Assembly: GCA_964549135.1 (NCBI GenBank)
Contig: CAZJUJ010000004.1
Coordinates: forward strand, 1 to 64,000
DNA length: 64,000 nucleotides
Direction: 5' to 3'
Source: RUG563 sp964549135
GTDB taxonomy: Bacteria; Bacillota; Clostridia; Christensenellales; Aristaeellaceae
Below, one piece after another: positions 17,506 to 25,922 of this stretch. The notes beneath the pieces were generated by a model. The model searched no databases, was not told the origin of the DNA, and saw nothing but the letters and a program-made list of their open reading frames with translations. Positions within the stretch are counted from its first letter, which is position 1. The number at the start of each line of letters is the position of its first letter. A program made the translations under genes and the position numbers.

Positions 17506-19428
17506 TCAGGGCAGCATCTGCCCGTTTTCAAATTGGATGATTCCCGTCTCCAGGAAGGATGCCGGGGGATTTTCGCAGTTTTTGTATTCCTTGCTAAAGG
17601 TCAGCTTCTCCAGAATCTCTCTCCGCTCCGCCGCATCCGTCACCTCATAGGGGCGGTAATCGGGGCTGCCCTGGGTCTTGCAGGGGATAACCTGCATCTG
17701 CCTGAGCTGCACCTGACCGTCAGTTTTCTCATAGGTCAGCTGGAAAATGCCGGTAGACGGATCGACAGCCGACATGGTGCCGAAGGTAAAATTGCCGGTG
17801 GAATAGAGGATGGGCTTGCCCATATAGAACTGAATGGGCTGAATCACATGGGGATGATGCCCCCAGATCACATCCGCCCCGGCCTTAATGACCTCCCTGG
17901 CGTAAGCCATCTGCCAGGATTCGGGGGTCATATGGGTTTCTCTCCCCCAGTGCAGGCTTACCACCACCAGATCGCAGCCCTCATTTTCCTTGAGTTTCTT
18001 AATCCGGCTGGCAATCTTTTTCTGATCCGAATCCTGGGGATAGCTGAAGCCGATAAAGCCGATGCGGATATCGCCCACATCCTGAATTCCCAGATCGTCA
18101 TAGCCGTTTTCCCGCCCGGGATAGACCGAGCCAAACCGGGCGATGCCCGCCGCATCCAGGCATTCGATGCTGTCCTGATAGCCGGTCTGCATAAAATCCA
18201 TGCAGTGGTTGTTGACGGTATTGACCATCTCCACGCTGCCCTCCAGCAGGATCTGCACATGATCGGGATCTGCCGTCAGGTTATACATCTTGTCCGTATG
18301 CTTGGTGCGGTTGGTGAATACCACCTCCAGATTGGCGATGGTCAGATCATCCGCCGCCAGATAATCCTTAACCAGGGAAAAGGGCCAGGCATAGCCCTTG
18401 GCATCGATGGTGGTATGATAGGAGGAATCGGCCTTCTTATACTGCTCGGAATCGCCGATGCTGCAATCCCCCACAAAGGAAAGGGTAATCCCGCTCTTCT
18501 CCTTTTCCGGCGCTTCCGTGGGCCGGGGAATATCCGTAGGCACGGGGGTTTCCGCCGCGGGGATTATTTCCGTTTGAGGAATAGTCACAATTGCGGCCTC
18601 TGCCGCCGGGGCAGCCGTCTGCGGCAGCGCAGATGGGGCGTTCGTCGCCGGCACAGCGGCGGGGGCGGGCGTTTCCGCTTCCCCGGTATAAACCAGCGTA
18701 AAGGGATCATCCTTGGCGCCGCTGCCGCCCGAAATGGCCACCCGGCTCAGATCCAGCCGCACGGAAAGCCGCAAGCCCACGTTTACCCGGGTATACGCAC
18801 CCCAGCTGAGATGACCGTTATAGCCGATCAACTGCAGCTTGTAATCCTCCGGATCCTTGATGGTAGCCGCCCAGTAGGGGCTTTTGTTGATGCTGCGATC
18901 CACATAGAGATTGCGCTGCTTGATGCAGTAGGGCGTGCCCACCGCCTGGCGGGATTTCTGCTCATTCCACATATTGGCGGAAAAGCCGTAATCCGTGGTC
19001 AGAAACTGCTCGCTGGTAAGAATGAATACCCGCCCGCCGTTTTCCGGGATCAGCGCGCCGGTAATATCTGCATCGCCAAAGAGACGGGAAACCATTTCCG
19101 TATCCAGCCAGGGGCAAAGATCGCTTTCCTCATACTGGCTGATGCGGCGATAGGTGCGGTTTTCGATCACCTTCTGATCGGTTTCAAAGATGGCCTGCTG
19201 GGTATCGATAATGTATTCGGTCAGCATCAGGGCAGTGCCATCCTCAATGCCCAGCACCCGCCAAAGCACCGGCGCCTCGGCCCCATCCTTTTCGTAGGGA
19301 TATTCCCCCAGCAGCACATACTGGTATCCCTTTCCCTTTTCGTAGCCGCGAAGCGCCGTCTCCGCCGGGGCGGAAAGGGGCAGAAGCAGCATCAGCAGCG
19401 CCAAGAGCGCCAAGAGCATTTTTTTCAC
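17506..19428 (-). CDS. Exported DUF6273-CapA fusion protein
   Basis: A protein of about 640 residues. The signal peptide is MKKMLLALLALLMLLLPL, ending near SAPAE. The N-terminal part (YQYVLLGEYPYE, PVLWRVLGIEDGTALMLTEY, RRISQYEESDLCPWLD) is a DUF6273-type domain. A Pro/Ala/Thr linker near residues 245-310 follows. The C-terminal CapA/PGA_cap domain has LSFVGDCSIGDSEQ, DLTIANLEVVFTN, NTVNNHCMDFMQ, VVSLHWGRETHMTP and DVIWGHHPHVIQP. I chose the GTG at 19428 because AAGGAGG lies 6 bases upstream; a longer frame to 19461 lacks a site. It pairs with the other CapA gene at 13129. Confidence 0.85.
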   Translation of the reverse strand: MKKMLLALLALLMLLLPLSAPAETALRGYEKGKGYQYVLLGEYPYEKDGAEAPVLWRVLGIEDGTALMLTEYIIDTQQAIFETDQKVIENRTYRRISQYEESDLCPWLDTEMVSRLFGDADITGALIPENGGRVFILTSEQFLTTDYGFSANMWNEQKSRQAVGTPYCIKQRNLYVDRSINKSPYWAATIKDPEDYKLQLIGYNGHLSWGAYTRVNVGLRLSVRLDLSRVAISGGSGAKDDPFTLVYTGEAETPAPAAVPATNAPSALPQTAAPAAEAAIVTIPQTEIIPAAETPVPTDIPRPTEAPEKEKSGITLSFVGDCSIGDSEQYKKADSSYHTTIDAKGYAWPFSLVKDYLAADDLTIANLEVVFTNRTKHTDKMYNLTADPDHVQILLEGSVEMVNTVNNHCMDFMQTGYQDSIECLDAAGIARFGSVYPGRENGYDDLGIQDVGDIRIGFIGFSYPQDSDQKKIASRIKKLKENEGCDLVVVSLHWGRETHMTPESWQMAYAREVIKAGADVIWGHHPHVIQPIQFYMGKPILYSTGNFTFGTMSAVDPSTGIFQLTYEKTDGQVQLRQMQVIPCKTQGSPDYRPYEVTDAAERREILEKLTFSKEYKNCENPPASFLETGIIQFENGQMLP

Positions 19429-19484
19429 GGGCGACCTCCTTAAAAATTGCATCCATTTCATTATATATTTATTTCAAATGGATG

Positions 19485-20357
19485 TCAATTCAAAAGGCGG
19501 CGGATTTCCTCCGGCAGGGCGGATTGGATGCAGATTTCCCTGCCGGAAATCGGATGCTGAAAGGAAAGCAGGCAGGCATGCAGGGCGAAGCGCCCGGGGA
19601 GGGCGTCATGGGGCGTGCCATAGAGATAATCCCCCAGAATGGGGCAGCTCAGGGCGCTCAGATGCACCCGGATCTGATGGGTGCGCCCCGTTTCCAGCCT
19701 TAGCCGCACCAGGGAAAGGCCGTTTTTTTCCTCCTCCACCCGGTAATGGGTCACGGCCTCCTTGCCGTCCGGGCAGATTTCCCGCTTGCTTCCCGGCCCG
19801 GTTTTGCCGATGGGCAGGGCGATGATCCCCTCCTTTTCCGGCAAATGCCCCAGGCACAGGGCCTCATATTCCCGGATAAAGGCCGGGGTATGCAGCCGCT
19901 TCTGCAATAGCTGCTGGGCATGGGCATTCCGCGCCACCGCCATCAGCCCGCTGGTGCCCTTATCCAGGCGATTGACCGGGCGAAATACATAATCTTTGGG
20001 GCAGGAAAGATAGGCATACAGCCCGTTTTCCAGCGTCGGCCCCTCCTGATGCACGGAGCAGAGGGTGGGCAGCGGCGCGGGCTTATCGATGATGAAATAA
20101 TCCTCATCCTCATAGGCGATGGAAAGGGGCACGTCATGGGGGATCATCTCCGCCCCCGTATCGGTAAGCACTGCGGAAAGAATCTGCCCGGCATGCACCC
20201 GCACATCGGCATGCACATTTTTCTCATCCAGAAAAATGCCGCCGCTGAATTTCAGGCGGGTAAACTGGGTATAGGAAAGCTGCATTTCATTCCGGGCGAT
20301 GGATTTTACCGTCCGCCCCTCCTCCTCTGGGCGGATCAGATGCTCGATGCGGCGCAA
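19485..20357 (-). CDS. RluA/RluD-family 23S rRNA pseudouridine synthase
   Basis: A protein of about 290 residues with an N-terminal S4-like domain (SYTQFTRLKFSGGIFLDEK) and an RluA-type catalytic domain. The catalytic motif is RPVNRLDKGTSGLMAVA, with Asp as the uracil-attacking residue. The motifs GRTHQIRVHLSALSCPILGDYLYG and KREYEA-like (REYEALCLG) also fit. I place the start at TTG 20357, 6 bases after GGAGGAG; the longer ATG frame to 20408 runs through the upstream gene's terminator hairpin. Which 23S or tRNA position it modifies is not clear. Confidence 0.88.
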   Translation of the reverse strand: MRRIEHLIRPEEEGRTVKSIARNEMQLSYTQFTRLKFSGGIFLDEKNVHADVRVHAGQILSAVLTDTGAEMIPHDVPLSIAYEDEDYFIIDKPAPLPTLCSVHQEGPTLENGLYAYLSCPKDYVFRPVNRLDKGTSGLMAVARNAHAQQLLQKRLHTPAFIREYEALCLGHLPEKEGIIALPIGKTGPGSKREICPDGKEAVTHYRVEEEKNGLSLVRLRLETGRTHQIRVHLSALSCPILGDYLYGTPHDALPGRFALHACLLSFQHPISGREICIQSALPEEIRRLLN

Positions 20358-20377
20358 GAAATTCTCCTCCATCTTTT

Positions 20378-20412
20378 GAAAAAGTCGCGTGCCCCACAAG
20401 GGAGACACGCGG
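20378..20412 (-). terminator. Intrinsic terminator after the secreted protein gene
   Basis: On the minus strand CGCGTG and CACGCG, extended by partly paired CTCCC and GGGG, enclose a short loop and are followed by ACTTTTT. It separates the 20436-21356 gene from the pseudouridine synthase and argues for the internal TTG start there. Confidence 0.7.
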
Positions 20413-20435
20413 CGGCAGAAGCAATTCGTTTTTTC

Positions 20436-21356
20436 TTAATCCATGATGCCAATCATCTGCTGCCTGAGGGCGGCCCGCTCGGGCAGATTGATCCAGAACC
20501 GGGTCAGCTTCCGGCTGTTGGTCACATAATCCCGGAAATTCACCCGGTTGCGCACAAAGAGAAGCACGTTGGTATCCCCGTTCAGATCATTGGCAATGCT
20601 GATATCCTGACCAAAGCGGAAGCCCAGATCATCCATGGTTTCGGGCTCCACATTTTTCACGCTGGCCAGATCGGAAAAGAACGTGAAATATTCGGATACG
20701 GTTTCGGTGTTCCCGCCCTCATCGGCGCAGAAATTCTCATAGGTCACCCGCACCGTATCGCCGTTTACATCCACATATACTTCGCCGATAACATATACGC
20801 TGCCCGCCACATATTCAAATACCTGGCGGCCCGATCTGCTCAGATCGATGGGCGTAAACATATACCATTTGTCCGTCAGCCCCGGCTTGATTTCCCGGAA
20901 CTGGGGGCCGAAGCTACAGGCGGTATTGTTGGGATACCAGGTGGCCCTTTCCACGCAGACGGTGCTTCCGTCCTCATCCAAACGATAATAGAGATTGTAG
21001 GTATAGGTTTTCCCATCCATTTCAAAGGCGGCCTTCATGCGCTTGACGGGCTTGGAATAGCTGAGCCCCGTCTTGTCATAGGGAACAGACCAGGTGATTT
21101 CCTGCCCGGCGGCAATGCCATAGCGGGTTTCGGTATAGGCCGCGCTTCCGGTGCGGGTATCGGTCAGGGTAAATACGATTTTCCCGCTCCTGGTGCTTGC
21201 CACCTTGGTTTTCAGCGCGTTTTCGCTGCCGCCCTGGCTCAATTCCCGGGTGCCAAGGAAAGAGATCGTCAGGGGCTTTTCCTCTGCAACGCAGACCATG
21301 GGCAGCATGAGCGCTGCCAGCAGCAGCATAATCAGTAAGGAACGCAAGGCTTTCAT
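20436..21356 (-). CDS. Secreted protein of unknown function
   Basis: A protein of about 306 residues with a signal peptide (MKALRSLLIMLLLAALMLPMV, cleavage near CVAEE). The mature part is rich in beta-strand-like segments, with WYPNNTACSFGPQFREIKPGLTDKWYMFTPIDLS in its middle. I recognise no catalytic motif. The ATG at 21356 has AAGGAG about 11 bases upstream. It has its own near-consensus promoter at 21399-21427 and its own terminator, so it is monocistronic, next to an envelope operon. A role in the cell envelope is a guess based on context only. Confidence 0.75.
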   Translation of the reverse strand: MKALRSLLIMLLLAALMLPMVCVAEEKPLTISFLGTRELSQGGSENALKTKVASTRSGKIVFTLTDTRTGSAAYTETRYGIAAGQEITWSVPYDKTGLSYSKPVKRMKAAFEMDGKTYTYNLYYRLDEDGSTVCVERATWYPNNTACSFGPQFREIKPGLTDKWYMFTPIDLSRSGRQVFEYVAGSVYVIGEVYVDVNGDTVRVTYENFCADEGGNTETVSEYFTFFSDLASVKNVEPETMDDLGFRFGQDISIANDLNGDTNVLLFVRNRVNFRDYVTNSRKLTRFWINLPERAALRQQMIGIMD

Positions 21357-21398
21357 TTCTTTCTTCACTCCTTCTATTTCGGCTCTCCTGCGAAAACC

Positions 21399-21427
21399 AT
21401 TATACATAATAATAGACGGAAAAGCAA
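21399..21427 (-). promoter_or_regulatory. Sigma-A-type promoter for the secreted protein gene
   Basis: On the minus strand TTGCTT and TATAAT are separated by 17 bases, roughly 40 bases before the start codon at 21356. Confidence 0.75.
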
Positions 21428-21542
21428 ACCCTTTCGTTTCCTTTTTTCGGCGCGCCTCTCAAAATTTACAATTCATCTTTGCGTTCTGCCCATTTTCAGG
21501 CCGCAATATCTATGCATTAATTGTGAAATTCGGTCACCCGTA

Positions 21543-21571
21543 TTGACATTGTATGATTTGGGATATAGAAT
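21543..21571 (+). promoter_or_regulatory. Promoter for the araC-mrnC-thyX-rlmB-sigH run
   Basis: TTGACA (21543-21548) and TAGAAT (21566-21571) are spaced by 17 bases. The predicted start near 21578 leaves a leader of about 28 bases before the ATG at 21606. Confidence 0.6.
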
Positions 21572-21605
21572 AAGGAGGTACTCAGGAAAATGGAGGATGA
21601 AGACA

Positions 21606-22481
21606 ATGGCGGATTCCCTTTTGTTTCAGAACAGCCCCGATCAGGCGGATATGCCTGCTGTATTGGTAGAAGGCTCCCATACCCCCGATGCCCTGGCGGG
21701 CGCCAGCGGCGTTTATATTGCAGCCTCCGGCTCGGCCATGCTGCAGAGCGGCGTGCATCATCTGCGCGCCATGGATCATTGGCTGTGGCTGGCTGTGGAA
21801 GGCGGCGCGCTGGTGCTGGAGAATGAGGATGTCTCTTTGAATCTGCGCGCCGGCGATTGCTGCATGCTGCCCCCCGCCTCCCGGGATGTGGTGCTGGATG
21901 CGGCTCAGGAGGCCCGGGTGCTTTGGATCATGGTGGGCGGCACCCTTTCCGGCGCTTTCCTGCAGCGGATGGGCGCGCTGCCCCATCGGATTATGAAGCA
22001 GGGCGCGCTGCCCAGCCAGCTGAATCTGGCCAAGCATATCGTGCAGGCCACCGTCCGCGTAGCCGCGGCGGAGGATGCCTCCAGCGCCCAGCTGCAGCAG
22101 CTGCTCTGGGCCATGCTGGCCTCCCATTCCGGTCAGCCCGTGGCCATGGATGCCGTGCTTTCCCATGAAATTGCCAAGGTCGTGGATGCCATGCGCAAGA
22201 ATCAGTATCGCGATAGCTTCTCCCTAAGCGATATGGCCGCCCTCTCCCGCATGCCGGTGGAAACCTTCCGCAAGCGCTTTGTATCCGAGGTGGGCATGCC
22301 GCCCCAGAGCTATCAGCTCTTCTGCAAGATGGAGCGGGCCAAGGTGCTGCTCAAGGAGGGCTGCACCGTGCGCCAGGCCGGCGTGGAGGTCGGCATGAAC
22401 GATCCCTACCACTTCTCCAAAACCTTTAAGAATATCGTGGGCATGAGTCCCTCCGCCTACAGCAAGACGGCCCTCAAATGA
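21606..22481 (+). CDS. AraC-family transcriptional regulator
   Basis: A regulator of about 291 residues. The N-terminal part looks like a cupin sensor domain (HHLRAMDHWLWLAVEGG, LNLRAGDCCMLPP). The C-terminal AraC/XylS domain has two helix-turn-helix units (FSLSDMAALSRMPVETFRKRF and VRQAGVEVGMNDPYHFSKTFKNIVGMSPSAY). I chose the ATG at 21606, with GGAGG 9 bases upstream and the promoter just before it; the longer frame would start inside the promoter. The inducer is unknown. It overlaps mrnC by 4 bases, an unusual partner for a sugar-type regulator. Confidence 0.88.
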   Translation: MADSLLFQNSPDQADMPAVLVEGSHTPDALAGASGVYIAASGSAMLQSGVHHLRAMDHWLWLAVEGGALVLENEDVSLNLRAGDCCMLPPASRDVVLDAAQEARVLWIMVGGTLSGAFLQRMGALPHRIMKQGALPSQLNLAKHIVQATVRVAAAEDASSAQLQQLLWAMLASHSGQPVAMDAVLSHEIAKVVDAMRKNQYRDSFSLSDMAALSRMPVETFRKRFVSEVGMPPQSYQLFCKMERAKVLLKEGCTVRQAGVEVGMNDPYHFSKTFKNIVGMSPSAYSKTALK

Positions 22482-22915
22482 TGCCCGCCTCCCTTCTCTC
22501 CCCTGGGCTGCCCCCTGAAAAGGCGCGGCAGCTTTCTCCGCTTCAATTGGCCTATGTGGGCGACAGCGTCCATGCGCTGCTGGTGCGCACCTATCTCATC
22601 GGGGCCGGATTAAAGGTCAGGGATATGCATCTCTGCGCCAATCAGGCGGTAAACGCCGCTTCCCAGGCCCGTGCGCTGCAGCAGATCCTGCCCCTGCTTA
22701 CGGAGGAGGAAAGCGCCATCGTCAGGCGCGGCCGCAATGCCCATCCCCATCACAGCGCCCCCAAATCCGCCAGCACGGGCGAATACGCCGGGGCCACGGG
22801 GCTGGAGGCGCTGCTGGGGTATCTCTATCTTACCGGGGCGATGGACAGGCTCGATTTTCTCGCCCCCTATCTCTGCCCGGAGGAAATTTCATGCCGCAGA
22901 AACACTTACGGGTGA
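22478..22915 (+). CDS. mrnC: Mini-ribonuclease 3
   Basis: A 145-residue RNase III catalytic domain without a dsRNA-binding domain, as in MrnC of Firmicutes, which matures 23S rRNA. The signature SPLQLAYVGDSVHALLVRTYL supplies the acidic metal ligands, and KSASTGEYAGATGLEALLGYLYLTG is the second conserved block. It overlaps the upstream regulator by 4 bases and thyX by 25 bases, so it is tightly coupled. Its position before thyX, rlmB and sigH matches other Clostridia, where cysS-mrnC-thyX-rlmB-sigH order occurs. Confidence 0.92.
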   Translation: MMPASLLSPGLPPEKARQLSPLQLAYVGDSVHALLVRTYLIGAGLKVRDMHLCANQAVNAASQARALQQILPLLTEEESAIVRRGRNAHPHHSAPKSASTGEYAGATGLEALLGYLYLTGAMDRLDFLAPYLCPEEISCRRNTYG

Positions 22916-23613
22916 GGCTGCTCGCCCATACCCCCGATCCCGAAATCACCTGCGCCCTGGCGGCCCGCACCTGCTATTCCGCTGCGGAAATGGATGCCCT
23001 TTCCCAGCAGGTGCTTGCAAAGGATCAGGCCGGGTTTCTCCGGGGCGTCATTGCCTCGGGCCATCATTCGGTGCTGGAGCATGCCTCCTTCACTTTCTCC
23101 ATCGAGGGCGTATCCCGGGCGCTGCTGGCCCAATTGACCCGCCATCGCATCGCCAGCTTTTCTGTCCAGAGCCAGCGCTATGTCTCCCTTTCGGAGGGCT
23201 TTGGCTATATCATTCCCGATCGCATCAAAGCCCTGGGCCAAGAAGCAACGGCGAAATATGAGCGCCAGATGGCGCAGATGCAGACCTGGTATAACGGCTG
23301 GCAGGAAAGGCTGGGTCAGGGCGAGGGCGCCAATGAGGATGCCCGCTTCGTGCTGCCCAACGCCTGCGAAACCCATATCACCATGACCATGAACGCCCGG
23401 GAGCTATTGCATTTCTTCTCCCTGCGCTGCTGCAATCGCGCCCAGTGGGAAATTCGGGCCATGGCCCGGGAAATGCTGCGGCTGTGCAAGCAGATTGCCC
23501 CCGTCATTTTTGAGGCCGCGGGCCCAGGCTGCGTATGCGCCGCCTGCCCCGAGGGGGCCAGAAGCTGCGGTCAGGCCAGGGAAATGCGGGAATACTTCCG
23601 CAACATGAAATAA
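22891..23613 (+). CDS. thyX: Flavin-dependent thymidylate synthase ThyX
   Basis: A 240-residue ThyX that makes dTMP from dUMP with FAD and methylene-tetrahydrofolate. The ThyX motif RHRIASFSVQSQRY is intact, and the C-terminal NARELLHFFSLRCCNRAQWEIR, which contacts FAD and dUMP, is also present. Starting at ATG 22891 (GGAGGAAA upstream), it overlaps the end of mrnC. It makes a folate-linked ThyA unnecessary, which is common in anaerobes. Confidence 0.95.
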   Translation: MPQKHLRVRLLAHTPDPEITCALAARTCYSAAEMDALSQQVLAKDQAGFLRGVIASGHHSVLEHASFTFSIEGVSRALLAQLTRHRIASFSVQSQRYVSLSEGFGYIIPDRIKALGQEATAKYERQMAQMQTWYNGWQERLGQGEGANEDARFVLPNACETHITMTMNARELLHFFSLRCCNRAQWEIRAMAREMLRLCKQIAPVIFEAAGPGCVCAACPEGARSCGQAREMREYFRNMK

Positions 23614-23631
23614 GGAAAGAGGAAAGCAGCC

Positions 23632-24726
23632 ATGGCTTTTTACAAGGATTTCAATCAGAAGAAAATGACCCGCGCCGATCATCTGCGCGCCGAAAGCAAA
23701 TGGGAAGAGGAGGGCACCCGCTATCGCCGCTCCTCCGCCCAGAGCGATGCCCAGCGCCGGGAAGGCAAAAACGGCGCGGGCGAGCATAACCGCCCCTATG
23801 GCGAAAAAAAGCCCTACGGCGAGCGCAAGCCCTATGGCACGCCGGGCAATTCCTTCCGCAATGAGGAGCGCGGCCCGAAAAAAAATGATCAGCGCGCCTT
23901 CCAGCCCCGGAATCAGAAATTTCAGGATCAGCCCGCCCCCCGTCAGGAGCGTCCCGCCCCTGCGCCCCGGCCCGCTCCCGCCTATGAGGAGAGCTATCTG
24001 CCCCCGGAAAATCTGCTTTCCGGCCGCAATCCCATCCGCGAGGCCATTAAGACCGGCCGGGATATCGAAAAGCTCATGGTGGCCCGGGGCGATCTTTCCG
24101 GCACCGCCCGGGAAATCGTCGCCATGGCAAAGGAAAGGCATATCCCGGTGCAGATGGTGGAGCGCAGCCGCCTGGACGAAATCACCCGCAATCATCAGGG
24201 CATGCTGGCCTATGCCTCTGCCTATCGCTATTATGATGTAGAGGATATGCTTGCGGAGGCCCGGGAAAAGGGCGAGGCTCACTTCCTGGTGGTGCTGGAC
24301 GGGGTTACCGATCCCCAGAATCTGGGGGCCATTATCCGCACCGCCGCCTGCGTGGGCGCCCATGGCGTCATCGTGCCCGAGCGCCGGGCCGTGGGGCTTA
24401 CCCCCTCCGCCGTCAAGGCCTCAGCCGGCGCCATCGAAACCGTTAAGGTGGCCCGGGTAACCAATCTGACCCGTACCCTGGAAATGCTCAAGAAGCAGGG
24501 CGTATGGCTCTATGCCGCCGATATGTCGGGTGAGGATTACCGCCGGGTGGATTTTGCCGGGCCCATGGCGCTGATTATCGGCGCGGAGGGCGAGGGCGTC
24601 AGCCGGCTGGTGCTGGATACCTGCGATCATACCGTTTCTCTGCCCATGAAGGGCGGCGTTGGCTCCCTTAATGCCTCCGTCGCCGCCGGCGTGCTGCTCT
24701 ATGCCGCCCTTTCCAGCCGCTGCTGA
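23632..24726 (+). CDS. rlmB: 23S rRNA (guanosine2251-2'-O)-methyltransferase RlmB, with long N-terminal tail
   Basis: A 364-residue SpoU-family 2'-O-methyltransferase. The substrate-binding domain begins at LLSGRNPIREAIK (near residue 126). The SPOUT domain carries LDGVTDPQNLGAIIRTAACVG, ALIIGAEGEGVSRLV and LPMKGGVGSLNASVAAGVLL, which form the knotted SAM site. Ahead of them lies an extra tail of about 120 residues, basic and Pro/Gln-rich, with the repeat PYGEKKPYGERKPYG; it is probably disordered and RNA-binding. RlmB then sigH is a well-known clostridial neighbourhood. Confidence 0.9.
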   Translation: MAFYKDFNQKKMTRADHLRAESKWEEEGTRYRRSSAQSDAQRREGKNGAGEHNRPYGEKKPYGERKPYGTPGNSFRNEERGPKKNDQRAFQPRNQKFQDQPAPRQERPAPAPRPAPAYEESYLPPENLLSGRNPIREAIKTGRDIEKLMVARGDLSGTAREIVAMAKERHIPVQMVERSRLDEITRNHQGMLAYASAYRYYDVEDMLAEAREKGEAHFLVVLDGVTDPQNLGAIIRTAACVGAHGVIVPERRAVGLTPSAVKASAGAIETVKVARVTNLTRTLEMLKKQGVWLYAADMSGEDYRRVDFAGPMALIIGAEGEGVSRLVLDTCDHTVSLPMKGGVGSLNASVAAGVLLYAALSSRC

Positions 24727-24751
24727 AATTCTTTGTCCTGTGGAGGTTGAC

Positions 24752-25402
24752 ATGCCTGATAATCCCTTGATGGATGAACAGCAGGAAGATGAACGCTTTC
24801 TGGATATGCCCGATGAGGAGATCGTGGTGCTGGCGCAGAATGGCGATGGCCAGGCGCTGGCTTACCTGCTCAATAAATATAAGAATTTTGTGCGCTCAAA
24901 GGCGCGCAGCTATTTTCTCATCGGCGCGGATCATGAGGATATCGTGCAGGAGGGCATGATCGGGCTCTATAAGGCGATCCGCGATTTTCAGCCCGCGCGC
25001 CTGGCCTCCTTCCGCTCCTTTGCCGAATTATGCGTCAAGCGCCAGATCATCACCGCCATTAAGGCCGCTACCCGGCAAAAGCATGTGCCCCTCAACAGCT
25101 ATGTTTCCCTCAATAAACCGCTCTATGATGAGGAATCGGATCGTACCCTGCTGGATGTGATCGAGGGCCGCGTCACAAACCCCGAGGATCTCTATATCAG
25201 CCAGGAGGATCTTTCCCGAATCCAAAGCCAGATCAGCGAAATCCTCTCCGACCTGGAACGCCAGGTGCTGGACGCTTTCATTGATGGCAAAAGCTATCAG
25301 GAAATCGCCGAGCTGCTGGGCCGCCATGTCAAATCTATCGATAACGCCCTCCAGCGCGTTAAGCGCAAGCTCTTCAAATTCCTCGAAGAAACCGACGAGT
25401 GA
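24752..25402 (+). CDS. sigH: RNA polymerase sigma-H factor
   Basis: A sigma-70 family protein of about 216 residues, fitting SigH (Spo0H). Region 2 shows ALAYLLNKYKNFVRSKARSYF, then LIGADHEDIVQEGMIGLYKAIRDF; region 4 shows LSDLERQVLDAFIDGKSYQEIAELL and HVKSIDNALQRVKRKL. In Bacillus SigH drives early sporulation and competence genes. The ATG at 24752 has TGGAGG 5-6 bases upstream; a longer frame overlaps rlmB without a site. Its presence with comEC and comF suggests that sporulation or competence control may exist here. It ends the operon; the R2 repeat follows. Confidence 0.93.
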   Translation: MPDNPLMDEQQEDERFLDMPDEEIVVLAQNGDGQALAYLLNKYKNFVRSKARSYFLIGADHEDIVQEGMIGLYKAIRDFQPARLASFRSFAELCVKRQIITAIKAATRQKHVPLNSYVSLNKPLYDEESDRTLLDVIEGRVTNPEDLYISQEDLSRIQSQISEILSDLERQVLDAFIDGKSYQEIAELLGRHVKSIDNALQRVKRKLFKFLEETDE

Positions 25403-25434
25403 GCGGGGATGGGATACGGGATTGGAAAATCATT

Positions 25435-25898
25435 GCGGGAGGATGCTTTTGCGTCAAAAGCACCCTCCCGCACCCTCCCGAAAACCGCCTCTGGATGGAA
25501 CAAGGATTACTTTCGCATCGTTGAATGCCAGTGAAGCAAAAGGAAGCAAGTAGTAAGGAATAAAACAGCAATGCTCTCGCCAAACAGGAGGACATCGCTG
25601 CTGCAGAACACCTGCTTGAATGCCAGTGAAACAATAGAAAATCTGCAATAAGAAGCAAAACAGCAATGCTCCATCAAACGCGGAAGCATTGCTGCTGTTT
25701 TTCTATTCGTTATTTGTTTTTGCTGATCTGGCATTCAATTTAGCAAGAACCCTCCATGAAACATCCAGAGCCGGTTTTCGGAAGGGGCGCGGGGGAACCA
25801 CTTTTGACTCAAAAGTGGTTCCCCGCAAAATAATCCCCCGTTTCCTGGTTTTCGGGAGGGTGCTGGAGGGGACTTTTGACTCAAAAGTCTCCTCCCGC
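25435..25898. repeat. Composite nested inverted-repeat element (copy R2, most complete)
   Basis: This element fills the gap between converging sigH and the histidine kinase gene. The left half has an outer hairpin at 25435-25471 (GCGGGAGG, TTTTGCGTCAAAA, CCTCCCGC), then CTCTGGATG, then GAATGCCAG. The centre has AGCAATGCT hairpins at 25562-25604 and 25661-25697, the latter followed by TTTTT. The right half mirrors the left: CTGGCATTCAA near 25730, CATCCAGAGCCGG near 25763, and hairpins at 25789-25826 and 25862-25898. The halves are inverted repeats, so the whole region could fold as one long structure. Copies are at 1, 31422, 50737 and, degraded, 61141. I see no gene in it. Confidence 0.85.
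25661..25702 (+). terminator. Central terminator-like hairpin of R2
   Basis: CAGCAATGCT and AGCATTGCTGCTG pair around a loop of about 14 bases, followed by TTTTTCTATT. It can end the sigH transcript; the A-rich 5' flank may allow use in the other direction. Confidence 0.7.
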
Positions 25899-25922
25899 AA
25901 AAATCCCGTCCTTTCCCCGTCC

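Noticed and set aside
17014..19443. 809-codon open frame antisense to the CapA fusion and NAGPA genes
   Set aside because: It runs across two genes and their junction on the opposite strand; composition is that of a frame shadow.
25440..25900. Short open frames inside the composite repeats
   Set aside because: They arise from the repeated boxes themselves, differ between copies and lack ribosome sites.
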